Assembly: GCF_037969725.1 (NCBI RefSeq)
Contig: NZ_CP150203.1
Coordinates: 4,418,001 to 4,482,000, forward strand
DNA length: 64,000 nt
DNA from: Paenibacillus sp. FSL W8-0426
Lineage (GTDB): Bacteria > Bacillota > Bacilli > Paenibacillales > Paenibacillaceae
Reading direction: 5' to 3'
Shown: one piece after another, positions 8,547 through 17,460 of the stretch
Layout: each line of letters starts with the position of its first letter
Position numbering within the stretch: position 1 is the first letter of the stretch
Notes under the pieces: generated by a model
What the model saw: only the letters and a program-made list of their open reading frames with translations
Databases searched by the model: none
Told to the model about the DNA's origin: nothing
Translations under genes and position numbers: made by a program

Positions 8547-9302
8547 TCATTGCGCGATCTGGTCGCGAATCGATTGCAGTATTTTTTTCTCCAGTCGCGA
8601 TACCTGAACCTGGGAAATCCCCAGCCTGCTCGCCACTTCAGATTGCGTCTGATCGCGATAATACCTCAGGTAAACAATCAACCGCTCCCGCTCGCTCAGC
8701 CCGCCGATCGCCTCGCTGAGCGCCAGCTTGTCGAACCAGCGTTCCTGCGATTCGTCGGCGATCTGATCCATCAATGTGATCGGATCGCCATCGTTTTCGA
8801 ACACCGTCTCATGAATCGAGGTTGGCGGCTTGTTCGCTTCCTGCGCGAATACCACTTCCTCCGGCGTCACGCCCAATTGTTCGGCCACTTCCTTAATCGT
8901 GGGCAGCCGATCGAGGTGTTTGGAGAGCTCGTCGCGTTTCTTGCGGACTTTGTTGGCCATCTCCTTCAAGGAACGGCTGACCTTGAGCGTGCCGTCATCG
9001 CGCAGGAATCGCTGAATTTCCCCGATGATCATCGGCACGGCATACGTAGAAAACTTGACGTCATAGCTCAGATCGAATTTGTCCACCGATTTAAGCAGGC
9101 CAATACAGCCGATTTGGAACAGGTCTTCCGGTTCGTACCCCCTGTTCATGAACCGCTGTACAACGGACCAGACAAGCCGGATATTGCTGTTCACCAGCGT
9201 ATCCCGGGCGACATGGTCACCCGACTGACTGAGCGCAATCAGCCGTTTGACCTCGGCATCATCCAAGTAGGCCTGTGAAGATGATTTCACTTCAGCATCC
9301 AT
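8547..9302 (-). CDS. sigF: RNA polymerase sporulation sigma factor SigF
   Basis: SigF is the first forespore-specific sigma factor. The 251-residue protein has region 2 with the hallmark FQIGCIGLLKSVDKFDLSYDVKFSTYAVPMI (about residues 72-100), region 3 (ADKVRKKRDELSKHLDRLPT area), and a region 4 helix-turn-helix near the C terminus (DQTQSEVASRLGISQVQVSRLEK). AGGAGCTGG precedes the ATG at 9302. It is the third gene of the spoIIAA-spoIIAB-sigF operon and lies 11 bases after spoIIAB, so it is held inactive by SpoIIAB in the standard pathway. Confidence 0.97.
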   Translation of the reverse strand: MDAEVKSSSQAYLDDAEVKRLIALSQSGDHVARDTLVNSNIRLVWSVVQRFMNRGYEPEDLFQIGCIGLLKSVDKFDLSYDVKFSTYAVPMIIGEIQRFLRDDGTLKVSRSLKEMANKVRKKRDELSKHLDRLPTIKEVAEQLGVTPEEVVFAQEANKPPTSIHETVFENDGDPITLMDQIADESQERWFDKLALSEAIGGLSERERLIVYLRYYRDQTQSEVASRLGISQVQVSRLEKKILQSIRDQIAQ

Positions 9303-9313
9303 AAGACCAGCTC

Positions 9314-9769
9314 CTAATTAAACAATGCTTTCTTGGATTCAATCCTTTTCATCATCCTGATGGAGGTGCCCCTGCCGGGCTCGCTGCTGACTTCGAATTC
9401 ATCCATGAAGTTTTCCATAATCGTGAAGCCCATGCCCGATCGCTCAAGTTCCGGCTTGGACGTGTACAGCGGTTGTTTGGCCAGTTCGAGATCCTCGATC
9501 CCTTGGCCCCGGTCCTCGACGATGATCGTGACCATGTCATCGCGAATCTGCGCCTGAATGGTAACGACGCCCTCGGGATTGTTGTTGTAGCCGTGAATGA
9601 TGCTGTTGGTTACAGCTTCCGAGATGACCGTCTTCAGGTCGCTAAGCTCGTCCATCGTAGGATCAAGCCGGGAGATAAAAGCCGCAACGGTCACACGCGC
9701 AAACGATTCGTTCTCCGATTTGGCCGCGAACTGCAAATTCATGAAATTTGTACCGTTTCCTTCACTCAT
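9314..9769 (-). CDS. spoIIAB: Anti-sigma F factor SpoIIAB
   Basis: SpoIIAB is a GHKL-type serine kinase that binds SigF and phosphorylates SpoIIAA. The ATP fold is seen in the N box [14 protein letters not shown] (about residue 50), the G1 box VEDRGQGI (about residue 84), and [18 protein letters not shown] (about residue 112). Length is 151 residues, normal for the family. Its ATG overlaps the spoIIAA stop in an ATGA arrangement, giving translational coupling that keeps the partners in balance. Confidence 0.97.
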   Translation of the reverse strand: MSEGNGTNFMNLQFAAKSENESFARVTVAAFISRLDPTMDELSDLKTVISEAVTNSIIHGYNNNPEGVVTIQAQIRDDMVTIIVEDRGQGIEDLELAKQPLYTSKPELERSGMGFTIMENFMDEFEVSSEPGRGTSIRMMKRIESKKALFN

Positions 9770-10119
9770 GAGACGACCTCCAGACCCGAGAGGGCAGTTC
9801 CCTCATTTTCGTAAATCGGCATAATCTTGAACAATCCCGACATTTCCAGCAAACGGTACACCGGCGGGTTCACGTCGCATACCACCATTTTGCCGCCTTT
9901 ATTTTTAATGAGCTTGTATCTGCCCAAAATGACGCCCAGACCCGAACTGTCCATAAACTGCAGGTCCTTCAGACTGAGAATCAGATGCTCGCATTGTCTG
10001 CGCTGGATGGCCTCATCCATTTGCATCCGGACCAGATCAGCGGTATGGTGATCCAATTCCCCCGATAAGCGTACGATCAGAACCCCACGGTGATGCTCCA
10101 TATCCACATGCATGTTCAC
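9766..10119 (-). CDS. spoIIAA: Anti-sigma F factor antagonist SpoIIAA
   Basis: A 117-residue STAS-domain protein that releases SigF by binding SpoIIAB when unphosphorylated. The phosphorylated serine lies in [17 protein letters not shown] (about residue 58), the hallmark of this family. GELDHHTAD near residue 21 is also typical. The start is taken as GTG 10119, twelve bases from GGGAGGAG; an ATG at 10113 is two codons later. First gene of the spoIIA operon, preceded by a SigH-type promoter. Confidence 0.96.
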   Translation of the reverse strand: MNMHVDMEHHRGVLIVRLSGELDHHTADLVRMQMDEAIQRRQCEHLILSLKDLQFMDSSGLGVILGRYKLIKNKGGKMVVCDVNPPVYRLLEMSGLFKIMPIYENEGTALSGLEVVS

Positions 10120-10151
10120 GTTAGCTCACTCTCCTCCCTGTCATGAACAAG

Positions 10152-10181
10152 GATTTCTACGCCCTCGAAGGCTTTTCCTTC
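10152..10181 (-). promoter_or_regulatory. Candidate SigH promoter of the spoIIA operon
   Basis: On the minus strand GAAGGAAAA matches the SigH -35 pattern, and GTAGAAATC is close to the SigH -10 pattern RnnGAATww. They are 12 bases apart, the expected spacing. A partial Spo0A box (TTGTCGTG) lies just upstream at 10184-10191. This agrees with the known SigH plus Spo0A control of spoIIA in Bacillus. Confidence 0.6.
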
Positions 10182-10283
10182 CCCACGACAAAACTAGAAG
10201 AAAACCCCTATTTAACTACAAAAAATGTTCCAGTTCATCCAGGAAAAGCAGCAGTCATGCTCTCAAAGGCTGCCGCCACATAC

Positions 10284-11459
10284 TCAATCGAACAAATTGC
10301 TCGTCGTTCGTTTGAACAGCTTCCACCAGCCCGCTTTGTTCACGTCCTGCGGTGCCTTGATGTCAAATTCCTTAATGACCTCGCTGCCTTGATAAACAAC
10401 CAGCTTTCCAACGCTTTGCCCGGCCTTGACTGGCGCTTTTATGCTTGGCTGGAGCTGAAGCTCATGCCGAATTTCCTCGGATTTGCCGCCTTTGCGCATC
10501 AGCACGCTGTAATTTTGCGTGGCCTTCAGCGGCAACTGCGCCACTTCGCCCTTTTCGATGTTCAGCTGACCGAGCATCTCTCCGCTTTTGTATAGAGGTT
10601 TCATCGTATATTGGCTGAACGCATAATCGAACATGGCAGACACTTCGCTATTGCGCGTTTTGGTGTTCGGCTCGCCAAGCACGACCGCGATCGTGCGCAA
10701 TCCGTCCTTCGAGGCAGTGGCTGAAAGGCAGAACTTCGCTTCGGACGTATATCCCGTTTTCAGTCCGTCAGCTCCGGAGTAAAACCGAACCAGCTTGTTG
10801 GTATTGACGAGCCAAAAGGGCTTCGCCGTATCCTTGCGCAAGTAATCCTGATATGCTCCGGTGTATTTGGTAATGGAAGGATGCTTAAGCAGCTCCCGGC
10901 TCATCAGCGCAATATCGTAAGCGGACGAATGGTGACCTTTGACAGGCAGTCCATTTGGATTGACAAACCGGGTATCCTTCATGCCAAGCTCTTGAGCCCG
11001 ATCGTTCATCATCTGCACAAAAGCTTGTTCCGATCCGCCGATCTTCTCGGCGATCGCGACCGAAGCGTCATTGCCGGAGGCCATCGCAATCCCTTTCAGC
11101 ATGTCATCCACGGTCATCTCTTCGCCAGGCTCCAGAAAGATCTGGGAACCGCCCATGGAAGCGGCGTATTCACTTGTTCTGACCTTATCGGTCAGCTTCA
11201 GCTTGCCTGCATCGACGGCCTCGATCGTCAGCAGCATCGTCATGATTTTGGTAATGCTGGCCGGCGGCAGTTGGTCATGGCTGTTTTTTTCATAGATGAT
11301 CGTTCCGGTATCCGCATCCATCAGAATCGCCGAACGCGCCGACGGGGCCAGGTCTGCCCCTTCTGCCGGTTTGCGCGTTTCTTCGGCGAACACCGAAGAG
11401 GTCATAGCGGATAGCAGCATACAAATCGTCATGAACGATGCCATAATTCGTTTCTTCAC
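10284..11459 (-). CDS. dacF: D-alanyl-D-alanine carboxypeptidase DacF
   Basis: A low-molecular-weight penicillin-binding protein (peptidase S11) that trims peptide stems, in spores mainly those of the cortex. A signal peptide (KKRIMASFMTICMLLSAMTSSVFA) leads. The three active-site motifs follow: SITK (about residue 67), SGN (about residue 126) and KTG in GADGLKTGYTSEAK (about residue 226). A PBP5-like C-terminal domain ends in an amphipathic segment near KLFKRTTSNLF. The start is GTG 11459, nine bases from AAGGAGG; longer versions lack a ribosome binding site. It sits directly upstream of spoIIAA, as in B. subtilis, which supports DacF over DacA or DacB. Confidence 0.92.
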   Translation of the reverse strand: MKKRIMASFMTICMLLSAMTSSVFAEETRKPAEGADLAPSARSAILMDADTGTIIYEKNSHDQLPPASITKIMTMLLTIEAVDAGKLKLTDKVRTSEYAASMGGSQIFLEPGEEMTVDDMLKGIAMASGNDASVAIAEKIGGSEQAFVQMMNDRAQELGMKDTRFVNPNGLPVKGHHSSAYDIALMSRELLKHPSITKYTGAYQDYLRKDTAKPFWLVNTNKLVRFYSGADGLKTGYTSEAKFCLSATASKDGLRTIAVVLGEPNTKTRNSEVSAMFDYAFSQYTMKPLYKSGEMLGQLNIEKGEVAQLPLKATQNYSVLMRKGGKSEEIRHELQLQPSIKAPVKAGQSVGKLVVYQGSEVIKEFDIKAPQDVNKAGWWKLFKRTTSNLFD

Positions 11460-11640
11460 AGTGAATAACCTCCTTGAATGACTAGGCTTAGAAGCTGCGA
11501 CGAAATAAGAGGTACTTTTTTCGCCCCAGTCTCTTACTGCATGTTCCATGCAAGTACTGCTAATCATTGTCGGCGCGTTTACAGCAAATTATTCCATGCA
11601 AATCATGTTTTTCCAAACTTTTTCCAGAGCTGAAATCAAC

Positions 11641-11686
11641 AAAAAAACAGCCTATCCCGAAGCACCGTTTGCTTGGGGAGGCTGTT
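11641..11686 (-). terminator. Terminator after punA
   Basis: On the minus strand ACAGCCT and AGGCTGT close a stem with further inner pairing (CCCC-AAGC with GCTT-GGG), followed by seven Ts. It is about 55 bases past the punA stop. Confidence 0.85.
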
Positions 11687-11739
11687 CGCTTGTTTTTTGG
11701 AATGGCTGCGCTTCTTTATCAAGCCAGAGCCTGTGTATA

Positions 11740-12564
11740 TTACATTTGCGGGATGACCGCAAGCACCAGGCTCAGGAACGATTCGCGAACACGTTCCGTC
11801 GTTTCCATGACTTCGTCATGAGACAAAGGCTGGTCTAAAATGCCTGCAGCCATATTGCTGATGCAGGAAATGCCCAGCACTTCAATGCCGGCATGACGGG
11901 CCACGATCACTTCAGATACGGTGGACATGCCTACGGCATCCGCACCCAACGTACGGAGCATACGGATCTCCGCCGGCGTCTCGTAGTTCGGGCCAAGCAG
12001 GCCTGCGTAAACGCCTTCGCGCACGTCGAAGCCTTGCGAAGCCGCCGTCTCCTTCGCCAAAGCGCGCAAGCGGCGGCTGTACGCTTCCGACAGATCCGGG
12101 AAGCGCACGCCCAATGCCGGATCATTCGGCCCGATCAACGGATTTTTGGCCGTCAGGTTAAGATGATCCGAAATGAGCATCAAGTCTCCCGGCTGATACG
12201 ACGTATTTACACCGCCGGCTGCATTCGTCACGAGCAGCGAAGCAACGCCCAGCTGCTTCATGACGCGTACCGGGAACGCGGTCAGCTCGGGACCGTAGCC
12301 CTCATACATGTGGAAACGCCCCTTCATCATGACGACTGCACGGCCTTTGATCGTGCCGAGCAAGAGCTCGCCTTCATGTCCTTCAACCGTCGACACCGGA
12401 AAATGCGGAATGTCCTGATAAGCAATGCTCACGCCATCTTCGATCAGGTCTGCCAGGATTCCCAGGCCCGATCCGAGAATCAGGCCCACCTCTGGCTTGA
12501 TCTCGCTTTTGCTTTGGATATAAGCGGCCGCTTCCGTAATCATTTGTTGATTCAATGCTGTCAT
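11740..12564 (-). CDS. punA: Purine-nucleoside phosphorylase
   Basis: A trimeric-type phosphorylase that splits inosine and guanosine with phosphate for purine salvage. Motifs seen are LILGSGLG (phosphate site, about residue 32), VEGHEGELLLG (about residue 64) and LLVTNAAGGVN (about residue 114), then EVIVARHAGIEVLGISCISNMAAG near the purine site. Length is 274 residues from ATG 12564, which follows AGGAGGAG; a longer start at 12600 lacks that spacing. In B. subtilis the phosphopentomutase gene drm precedes it; here xerD is the upstream neighbour and drm is absent. Confidence 0.95.
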   Translation of the reverse strand: MTALNQQMITEAAAYIQSKSEIKPEVGLILGSGLGILADLIEDGVSIAYQDIPHFPVSTVEGHEGELLLGTIKGRAVVMMKGRFHMYEGYGPELTAFPVRVMKQLGVASLLVTNAAGGVNTSYQPGDLMLISDHLNLTAKNPLIGPNDPALGVRFPDLSEAYSRRLRALAKETAASQGFDVREGVYAGLLGPNYETPAEIRMLRTLGADAVGMSTVSEVIVARHAGIEVLGISCISNMAAGILDQPLSHDEVMETTERVRESFLSLVLAVIPQM

Positions 12565-12740
12565 TAAAATGCTCCTCCTAAAATCGTGCTGTTTTGTCAT
12601 GCACCCAAGTATTCGCCATCAACGAATGGATATGCATGTATATCCTCCTGAACTCGTCCCAAGAAAAACGCCGCTGCACTAACCGATGCAACTCCGATCT
12701 ACCCAGTCACCGGCTCATGGACGATGTGCGCTCCCTTCGC

Positions 12741-13631
12741 TTACTTCGCCCTCGGATGATGATTTTCATAAATCTCCTTCATCGTTCGCCGCCCGTGGTT
12801 GCCGTACGGATTGTTGGATTGCTCCACATGTCCAAGCATATCCTGAACTGCCCGGGTATCCGCTCCGTTCGCAATCAGGTGGGCGGCGAAGGAGTGGCGC
12901 AGCGTATGAGGCGTGATCTCCCCCGAAATGCCGGCGTCGAGCGCAGCCTTTTTAAGTAATTTCCAGAAACCTTGGCGTGTCAAACGCCGTCCCGAGACAT
13001 TCACGAACAGTGCCTGCTCGTCCGCATCCGTTTTGAGCAGCTCGCCGCGAAAATCACGGATGTACGTATTGACCCAATGGGCTGCAGGAGCTCCAATGGG
13101 CAAAATGCGTTCTTTACCTGCACCCCCGCAACGAATAAAGCGCATATCCGTATGTATGTCCCGCACATCAAGCGCAATCAGCTCGGAGACGCGAATGCCC
13201 GTCGCATACAGAAGCTCCAGCATGGCCCTGTCGCGAACGCCCTGAGCCGAAGCCGTATCGGGCGCGGCAAGCAGCAGCTCAATCTCCCCCACGCTGAGCA
13301 CCTGCGGCGGTGTCTTGTCGGCCTTTGGAGCCTCCACATCGAATGTCGGGTCCTGCATCAACGCTCCGCGCCGCATCAAAAAATGAAAATAGGAGCGCAG
13401 GGAAACGATACTGCGGGCAATGGTTGCATTGGCTCTGCCCGCCTGCTTCAGCTTGCCTATAAACAGAACCACATGGGTGCGGCGTACTTGATCCGCCTCC
13501 CGAATCCCGTATTCTTTGTCCGCAAATTCGATAAACTTGTCCACGTCCCGAAGATACGATTCCAATGTGCTGCTCGACATTCCCTTGTCTTCTTCAAGGT
13601 ATAAAGCATAGGCGTGTATCGTCTGCTTCAT
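12741..13631 (-). CDS. xerD: Tyrosine recombinase XerD, altered near the catalytic tyrosine
   Basis: XerD resolves chromosome dimers at dif together with its partner recombinase. The N-terminal SAM-like domain covers about residues 1-85. The catalytic domain shows the first Arg in LLYATGIRVSELIAL, the lysine in GGAGKERILPI, HTLRHSFAAHL (His and Arg) and MLGH. After MLGH, most XerD proteins read close to ADISTTQIYTHV. Here the sequence is VEQSNNPYGNHGRR, one residue shorter, though a tyrosine is present, and normal sequence (TMKEIYENHHPRAK) resumes. Function of this copy is therefore uncertain. Start ATG 13631 follows GAGGAG. It lies between yqzK and punA, as XerD does in B. subtilis. Confidence 0.9.
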   Translation of the reverse strand: MKQTIHAYALYLEEDKGMSSSTLESYLRDVDKFIEFADKEYGIREADQVRRTHVVLFIGKLKQAGRANATIARSIVSLRSYFHFLMRRGALMQDPTFDVEAPKADKTPPQVLSVGEIELLLAAPDTASAQGVRDRAMLELLYATGIRVSELIALDVRDIHTDMRFIRCGGAGKERILPIGAPAAHWVNTYIRDFRGELLKTDADEQALFVNVSGRRLTRQGFWKLLKKAALDAGISGEITPHTLRHSFAAHLIANGADTRAVQDMLGHVEQSNNPYGNHGRRTMKEIYENHHPRAK

Positions 13632-13707
13632 GCACAACGCTCCTCATCTGACAGACTGCCCGAAGGGCAGCCTGCATCCGTAATTGCATCCCAGGTGTTC
13701 AAGTCGG

Positions 13708-13950
13708 CTATTCCCCATACCAATAGAACAAACGCAGACGCTCGGCAAACGCGGGACGCTCATCGCCAGGGCCTGGCCAAGCCGTTTCCTGAAATACTTT
13801 GATCGCGTTTCCCACAGGCGCCTGGTATTGATCCACAGGCGAAATCCAGCCATTGAACAAATCCAGAACATGATAGAACAGATAAACCAATGCTGCAAAA
13901 ATCAGAATAAACCGAACAAAACGAAGCCCTTTCCGCACAGAAATAACCAT
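13708..13950 (-). CDS. yqzK: YqzK-like DUF4227 membrane protein
   Basis: An 80-residue protein with one membrane segment near the N terminus (residues 10-30, RFILIFAALVYLFYHVLDL) and a short outward or cytoplasmic tail rich in P, A and E. Size, hydrophobic profile and the position between fur and xerD match B. subtilis YqzK (DUF4227), whose function is not known. Start ATG 13950 follows GGGAGGGG. The assignment rests more on context and size than on strong motifs. Confidence 0.8.
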   Translation of the reverse strand: MVISVRKGLRFVRFILIFAALVYLFYHVLDLFNGWISPVDQYQAPVGNAIKVFQETAWPGPGDERPAFAERLRLFYWYGE

Positions 13951-14108
13951 GGGCAATCCCCTCCCGATTCGTTCCCTTCCTTTCCTGTATTCAGGGCGAG
14001 ATGTTCCAGCACCTGCTTGTCTTGCTCAGGAAAGCGTTCAGAATCAGCCTATGCCGGGATTTGCCGAGATATGATATGAAAGCGCAAACCTTCCATACCC
14101 TGCGTGAC

Positions 14109-14148
14109 CAAAAAAGCTCCCCCGTCAAAACCTCCGGTGAGAGCTTGA
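14109..14148 (-). terminator. Terminator after fur
   Basis: On the minus strand AAGCTCTC-CCG pairs with CGG-GGGAGCTT, followed by six Ts, about 12 bases beyond the fur stop codon. Confidence 0.8.
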
Positions 14149-14160
14149 AGACACGCTATG

Positions 14161-14628
14161 TTATTCTTCATCTTTGGGCTTCTGGTCATTTTTAGCTTTG
14201 CAACGATAACAAATCCCGTGGAAATCCAGACGGTGGTCCACGACGGAAAAATTGAATTCCTGCTCCAGGCGCTCTTCAAGCGGTCCGAGCCAGTCTTCAC
14301 GAATTTCATCCACACTTCCGCATTGAACGCAGATCAAGTGATGGTGATGATGCTTGGACGTATCTCCGCGCAGATCATAACGCGCTACACCGTCGCCGAA
14401 GTTGATTTTCTCTACAACATGCAGCTCACTCAGCAGTTCGAGGGTACGGTACACGGTTGCCAGACCGATTTCGGGAGCTTTTTCTTTAACAAGCATGAAT
14501 ACGTCTTCCGCGCTCAGATGATCTTCTTCATTCTCAAGAAGTACTCTGACGGTGGCTTCCCGCTGGGGCGTTAATTTATATCCTTGGGACTGTAGTTGCT
14601 GCTTGATTTTATCGATCCGTGCTTCCAT
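14161..14628 (-). CDS. fur: Ferric uptake regulator Fur
   Basis: A 155-residue Fur-family repressor that binds DNA when loaded with iron. The N-terminal winged helix spans about residues 1-85 (GYKLTPQREATVRVLL and GLATVYRTLELLSE). The metal and dimer domain has KHHHHHLICVQCG and a second Cys pair CYRC near the C terminus, which hold structural zinc. Fur rather than PerR or Zur is assigned from the fur-yqzK-xerD synteny and overall similarity. A match to the Fur operator is present in this window upstream of the ferredoxin reductase gene at about 29970. Confidence 0.92.
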   Translation of the reverse strand: MEARIDKIKQQLQSQGYKLTPQREATVRVLLENEEDHLSAEDVFMLVKEKAPEIGLATVYRTLELLSELHVVEKINFGDGVARYDLRGDTSKHHHHHLICVQCGSVDEIREDWLGPLEERLEQEFNFSVVDHRLDFHGICYRCKAKNDQKPKDEE

Positions 14629-14734
14629 TTTCTCCCTCCCCCTAGGAAATCACTGCACACTGCAACTTAACCCACTTCTTTCATTATAGGGGGAGTGCGT
14701 AATCAAAGTCAACAATTTACACATTGCTATCAAG

Positions 14735-15364
14735 CTAGACGGGCAGCAGCATCGGCGTGACCCAGCGCATCATTGCCGGGGTAACCCAGGTTTCGAAGGA
14801 AGCCACGCCCAGCAAAAGCCCGGCCATAACCAACGTCAAGAGAAGATAAGAGGCAAACGGCCGCTGCCCTGCAGGAGCTCGCTGCGCGAGCAGCCGGTTG
14901 CGAATGATGTAGATTGAAAAAGTCATTGCCGCAACGCTGCATACAAGCAAGATGGGGATGACGAACAAATTGTGGGGAGCAACGGATACAAGCGCGAACA
15001 GCAAGCCTTTCCATGAATACTGCCCCACCAGGTATCCCACCGTGAATCCGATCAGCACGCCCTTCATAAAATCGAGAACCAATATGCCGGGTAATCCGAT
15101 GACGGACAGGCCCAAAATCCAGATCAATCCGATCCACTTCAGATGCAGCATCGCAATGTCCCAATAAGCTCCGGTCTCCCCTCCGGATGTGCCATGGTGA
15201 ACCGTAACGAAAAAATTGCCCAAATACCCTTCGAGATCCTGACGCTGCTCCAGCGACAGTGCATTGACCATCAGGGCACCGAAAATGACACCAACCAGAA
15301 ACAGGACGGCCACGAATACATAGAGCGAAGTTTGGCCTTTGAAACTGAAGTGAGAAGAACGCAT
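14735..15364 (-). CDS. spoIIM: Stage II sporulation protein M
   Basis: SpoIIM is one of the three membrane proteins (with SpoIID and SpoIIP) that thin the septal wall and drive engulfment. The 209-residue protein has five or so membrane segments (first at about residues 14-36) and the family-typical PGILVLDFMKGVLIGFTVGYL and SVAPHNLFVIP stretches. The start ATG 15364 is chosen because AAGGAG lies about 12 bases upstream and because a SigE-like promoter sits so close that longer starts would fall at the transcript end. It lies between the EndoQ gene and fur. Confidence 0.92.
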   Translation of the reverse strand: MRSSHFSFKGQTSLYVFVAVLFLVGVIFGALMVNALSLEQRQDLEGYLGNFFVTVHHGTSGGETGAYWDIAMLHLKWIGLIWILGLSVIGLPGILVLDFMKGVLIGFTVGYLVGQYSWKGLLFALVSVAPHNLFVIPILLVCSVAAMTFSIYIIRNRLLAQRAPAGQRPFASYLLLTLVMAGLLLGVASFETWVTPAMMRWVTPMLLPV

Positions 15365-15450
15365 ACGAGCAAGGGTCTCCTTTCCGGTTACATGAACAAC
15401 GTTCATCGATGTTTGGGAGCGGATGTTCCGTTCCAATTTTCCATGTAACC

Positions 15451-15480
15451 ATACGTATGATAGAGACGCCCTTCGTATGA
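15451..15480 (-). promoter_or_regulatory. Candidate SigE promoter of spoIIM
   Basis: On the minus strand TCATACG and CATACGTAT are separated by 14 bases, close to the SigE pattern (about TCATATT, 13-15 bases, CATACAnT). spoIIM is SigE-dependent in B. subtilis, which fits. Confidence 0.6.
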
Positions 15481-15499
15481 CTTCTTGTCCTTTTCCCGA

Positions 15500-16735
15500 T
15501 TAACGATCTTTGGACATGCCAGGCTCTTTTCCTTGCACGCTCACTTTGCCGTACGTGCCGCCGCCTCCTGAATCCAATTCCAGGCGACCTTCCCGCGCTG
15601 CCACGATCATGCCGGCCAAATGAGATCCTACCACCTGCGCCAGTTCCTCCTCGCTTGTGCGGTGCAATACATTCATCTCCGTACCAAAGTGCTCCAGTAA
15701 CTGCTTCAACTTGGCCTTCCCCAAGCCGGGAATGAACTCCAACGGCACTTGGTAGCAGTAAGGGGGCCTGTAGGCCGGAACTTCAGGAACATTCCGATCC
15801 GCGATGGACAGTATCCGATCCAGCACGCCTTGGACCAGCTTGAGACTGCCGCAATAAGGACAGCGTTCTGCAGAGAGCTCCTGTTCGTCCATGATGCTGC
15901 CGCAGGCCGCACAATAGGTGCGGTGATATTTCCCAAGCCGCGGGTTCAGTCCATAATTCGCCCGGATTTTCCGGCCTTCCATACCCTTCAGGGCCAACCG
16001 AAATTCGTCGAACGAAGGCGAGGCAATGAGCAATTCATTGTACTCACGGCCGATTTTGCCAAGGGAGTGTGCATCCGAGTTGGTCAAAAAAGGAATAGGG
16101 TCCAGCTCCGTAATATGGCTGGCCATGGACGAATCGGAACTGAGCCCGAGCTCGACGGCGTCGATCATATCGGTATCGAGCACCTCGGCCATTCGCGCGG
16201 CCGTGCTGCCATAGATGCCTTTATGCGGCGTGAAGACGTGTGCCGGCACGATCAACCCGCCCCGGGCTCTGATCTCGGCCTGCATCTCCCGCGCGGGAAC
16301 ATAGATCCGCTGTGAGCTAAGGTTGACGTTTTTCATGTGACGAGCAATCCACGCCGTGAACGACTTCATCGTGGCCAGGTCCCGGAAATAAGCCAACATA
16401 TGGAACTCACGCCTGTCCGGTTCCCGCAGCTCCAGTTCCGTCCCCAGCAAAATCGTCGTATCCCTGTACCCAATGCCTCCCCCCGCCAGTTCGGTCATGG
16501 TGCCTTTCTCCAGCAGCTGTTCGATGTCCAGCTGCACGACGGGGGCGTGGCAGTCGATGACCCCGAGCAGCCGGATCCCTTTGCGTCCGGAAGCTTCGCG
16601 GGCAATATTTTCAAACGTCAGGTCCCTGCTGCCGCTGATTTTGACCGCTTCCCCTCGGGAAGTCCGGCCGATATGGATGTGAAGGTCCGCGTAGGTAGGC
16701 TGCCAATCGTTTGCAGATGCCATGGAATTCCCCAT
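15500..16735 (-). CDS. yqxK: Endonuclease Q family protein (YqxK-like)
   Basis: A 411-residue protein of the EndoQ family, which nicks DNA 5' of deaminated bases. The PHP domain has YADLHIHIGRT (about residue 14), LGVIDCHAP (about residue 57), GTELEL (about residue 95), VPAHVF and LTNSDAHSLGKIGREYNELL (about residue 220). A zinc finger CAAC...CPYC (about residues 282-305) follows, then a helix-hairpin-helix DNA-binding segment PLEFIPGLGKAKLKQLLEHFG (about residue 340). Order and motifs match EndoQ. It follows nudF by a few bases, and spoIIM comes next, as in B. subtilis. The start at 16735 is uncertain; ATG 16723 is also possible. Confidence 0.85.
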   Translation of the reverse strand: MGNSMASANDWQPTYADLHIHIGRTSRGEAVKISGSRDLTFENIAREASGRKGIRLLGVIDCHAPVVQLDIEQLLEKGTMTELAGGGIGYRDTTILLGTELELREPDRREFHMLAYFRDLATMKSFTAWIARHMKNVNLSSQRIYVPAREMQAEIRARGGLIVPAHVFTPHKGIYGSTAARMAEVLDTDMIDAVELGLSSDSSMASHITELDPIPFLTNSDAHSLGKIGREYNELLIASPSFDEFRLALKGMEGRKIRANYGLNPRLGKYHRTYCAACGSIMDEQELSAERCPYCGSLKLVQGVLDRILSIADRNVPEVPAYRPPYCYQVPLEFIPGLGKAKLKQLLEHFGTEMNVLHRTSEEELAQVVGSHLAGMIVAAREGRLELDSGGGGTYGKVSVQGKEPGMSKDR

Positions 16736-16737
16736 GG

Positions 16738-17331
16738 TCAGAACCGCCCCGTGGCCCGGTACAGATCCCATGCATACACGGCCAGCATCGTTTTGGCGTC
16801 GCTGATCCGGTTTTGGTCCATTAACGCATAAGCCTCATCCAACGTGATTTCGGACACTTCCAGAAATTCGTCTTCGTCCGGCTCCATCTCGCCTACTTCC
16901 AGGTCCTCGGCCAGATAAAGATGGATGATTTCGTCCGCAAAACCGGGGGAAGTGTAGAAGGAACGCAGATGGCGCAGCGATTTGGCCGCATATCCGGTTT
17001 CTTCGCGCAGTTCGCGTGCCGCTGCCACTTCCGGCGCTTCGCCCGGATCCAGCTTTCCAGCGGGAATTTCCACTTCCGTCCGGCCCAGTGCTTGCCGGTA
17101 CTGGTCGACGACCAGCATTTTATCGCCCCTCAAAGCGAGAACGGCGACGGCTCCGGGATGGCGAACGACTTCCCGGGTCGCCCTCTGACCGTTAGGCAGT
17201 TCCACCGTGTCGATTTGGAGGGAGATCACTCTCCCCTCGAACATCTGCTCCGTGGAGATCGTTTTTTCATCCAGCTTCGGGTTGGACGATTTGGCGGAAA
17301 TATTCGCTTGCGACGTGTTTGCGTTGTTCAT
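16738..17331 (-). CDS. nudF: ADP-ribose pyrophosphatase (Nudix)
   Basis: A 197-residue Nudix hydrolase expected to split ADP-ribose into AMP and ribose 5-phosphate. The Nudix box reads GKLDPGEAPEVAAARELREE followed by TGY, matching the GX5EX7REUXEEXGU pattern. The N-terminal beta region (FEGRVISLQIDTVELPNGQ) and the C-terminal acidic EPDEDEFLEV support NudF. An extra Ser/Lys-rich start of about 25 residues precedes the domain. It is the first gene of a pair with the EndoQ gene and is divergent from the mciZ-like gene. Confidence 0.93.
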   Translation of the reverse strand: MNNANTSQANISAKSSNPKLDEKTISTEQMFEGRVISLQIDTVELPNGQRATREVVRHPGAVAVLALRGDKMLVVDQYRQALGRTEVEIPAGKLDPGEAPEVAAARELREETGYAAKSLRHLRSFYTSPGFADEIIHLYLAEDLEVGEMEPDEDEFLEVSEITLDEAYALMDQNRISDAKTMLAVYAWDLYRATGRF

Positions 17332-17460
17332 GACTTAGTTCAGCTCCGTTCTACGAGTTTGAATTTCAACGTATTCGTGCGGTATAAACCTTCCTGTTTT
17401 GGCATATGGTGATTTTATACCACACCCGGTCATAAAGATAACCAATCAGGGGGACAACCG

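Noticed and set aside
11486..11520. Repeat of GCGACGAAATAA at dacF upstream and bkdAA upstream
   Set aside because: A 12-base match between two places in 64 kb is expected by chance, and the surroundings do not align.
14730..15452. A 240-codon reading frame overlapping spoIIM in another frame on the same strand
   Set aside because: It has no ribosome binding site and its composition (Arg, Ser, Pro rich) is that of a shifted frame of spoIIM.
17401..17440. SigE promoter for mciZ using GCATAT and CATAAAGAT
   Set aside because: The spacing between these elements (about 21 bases) is too long, and the alternative GTATAA/CATATGGT pair is only a partial match.
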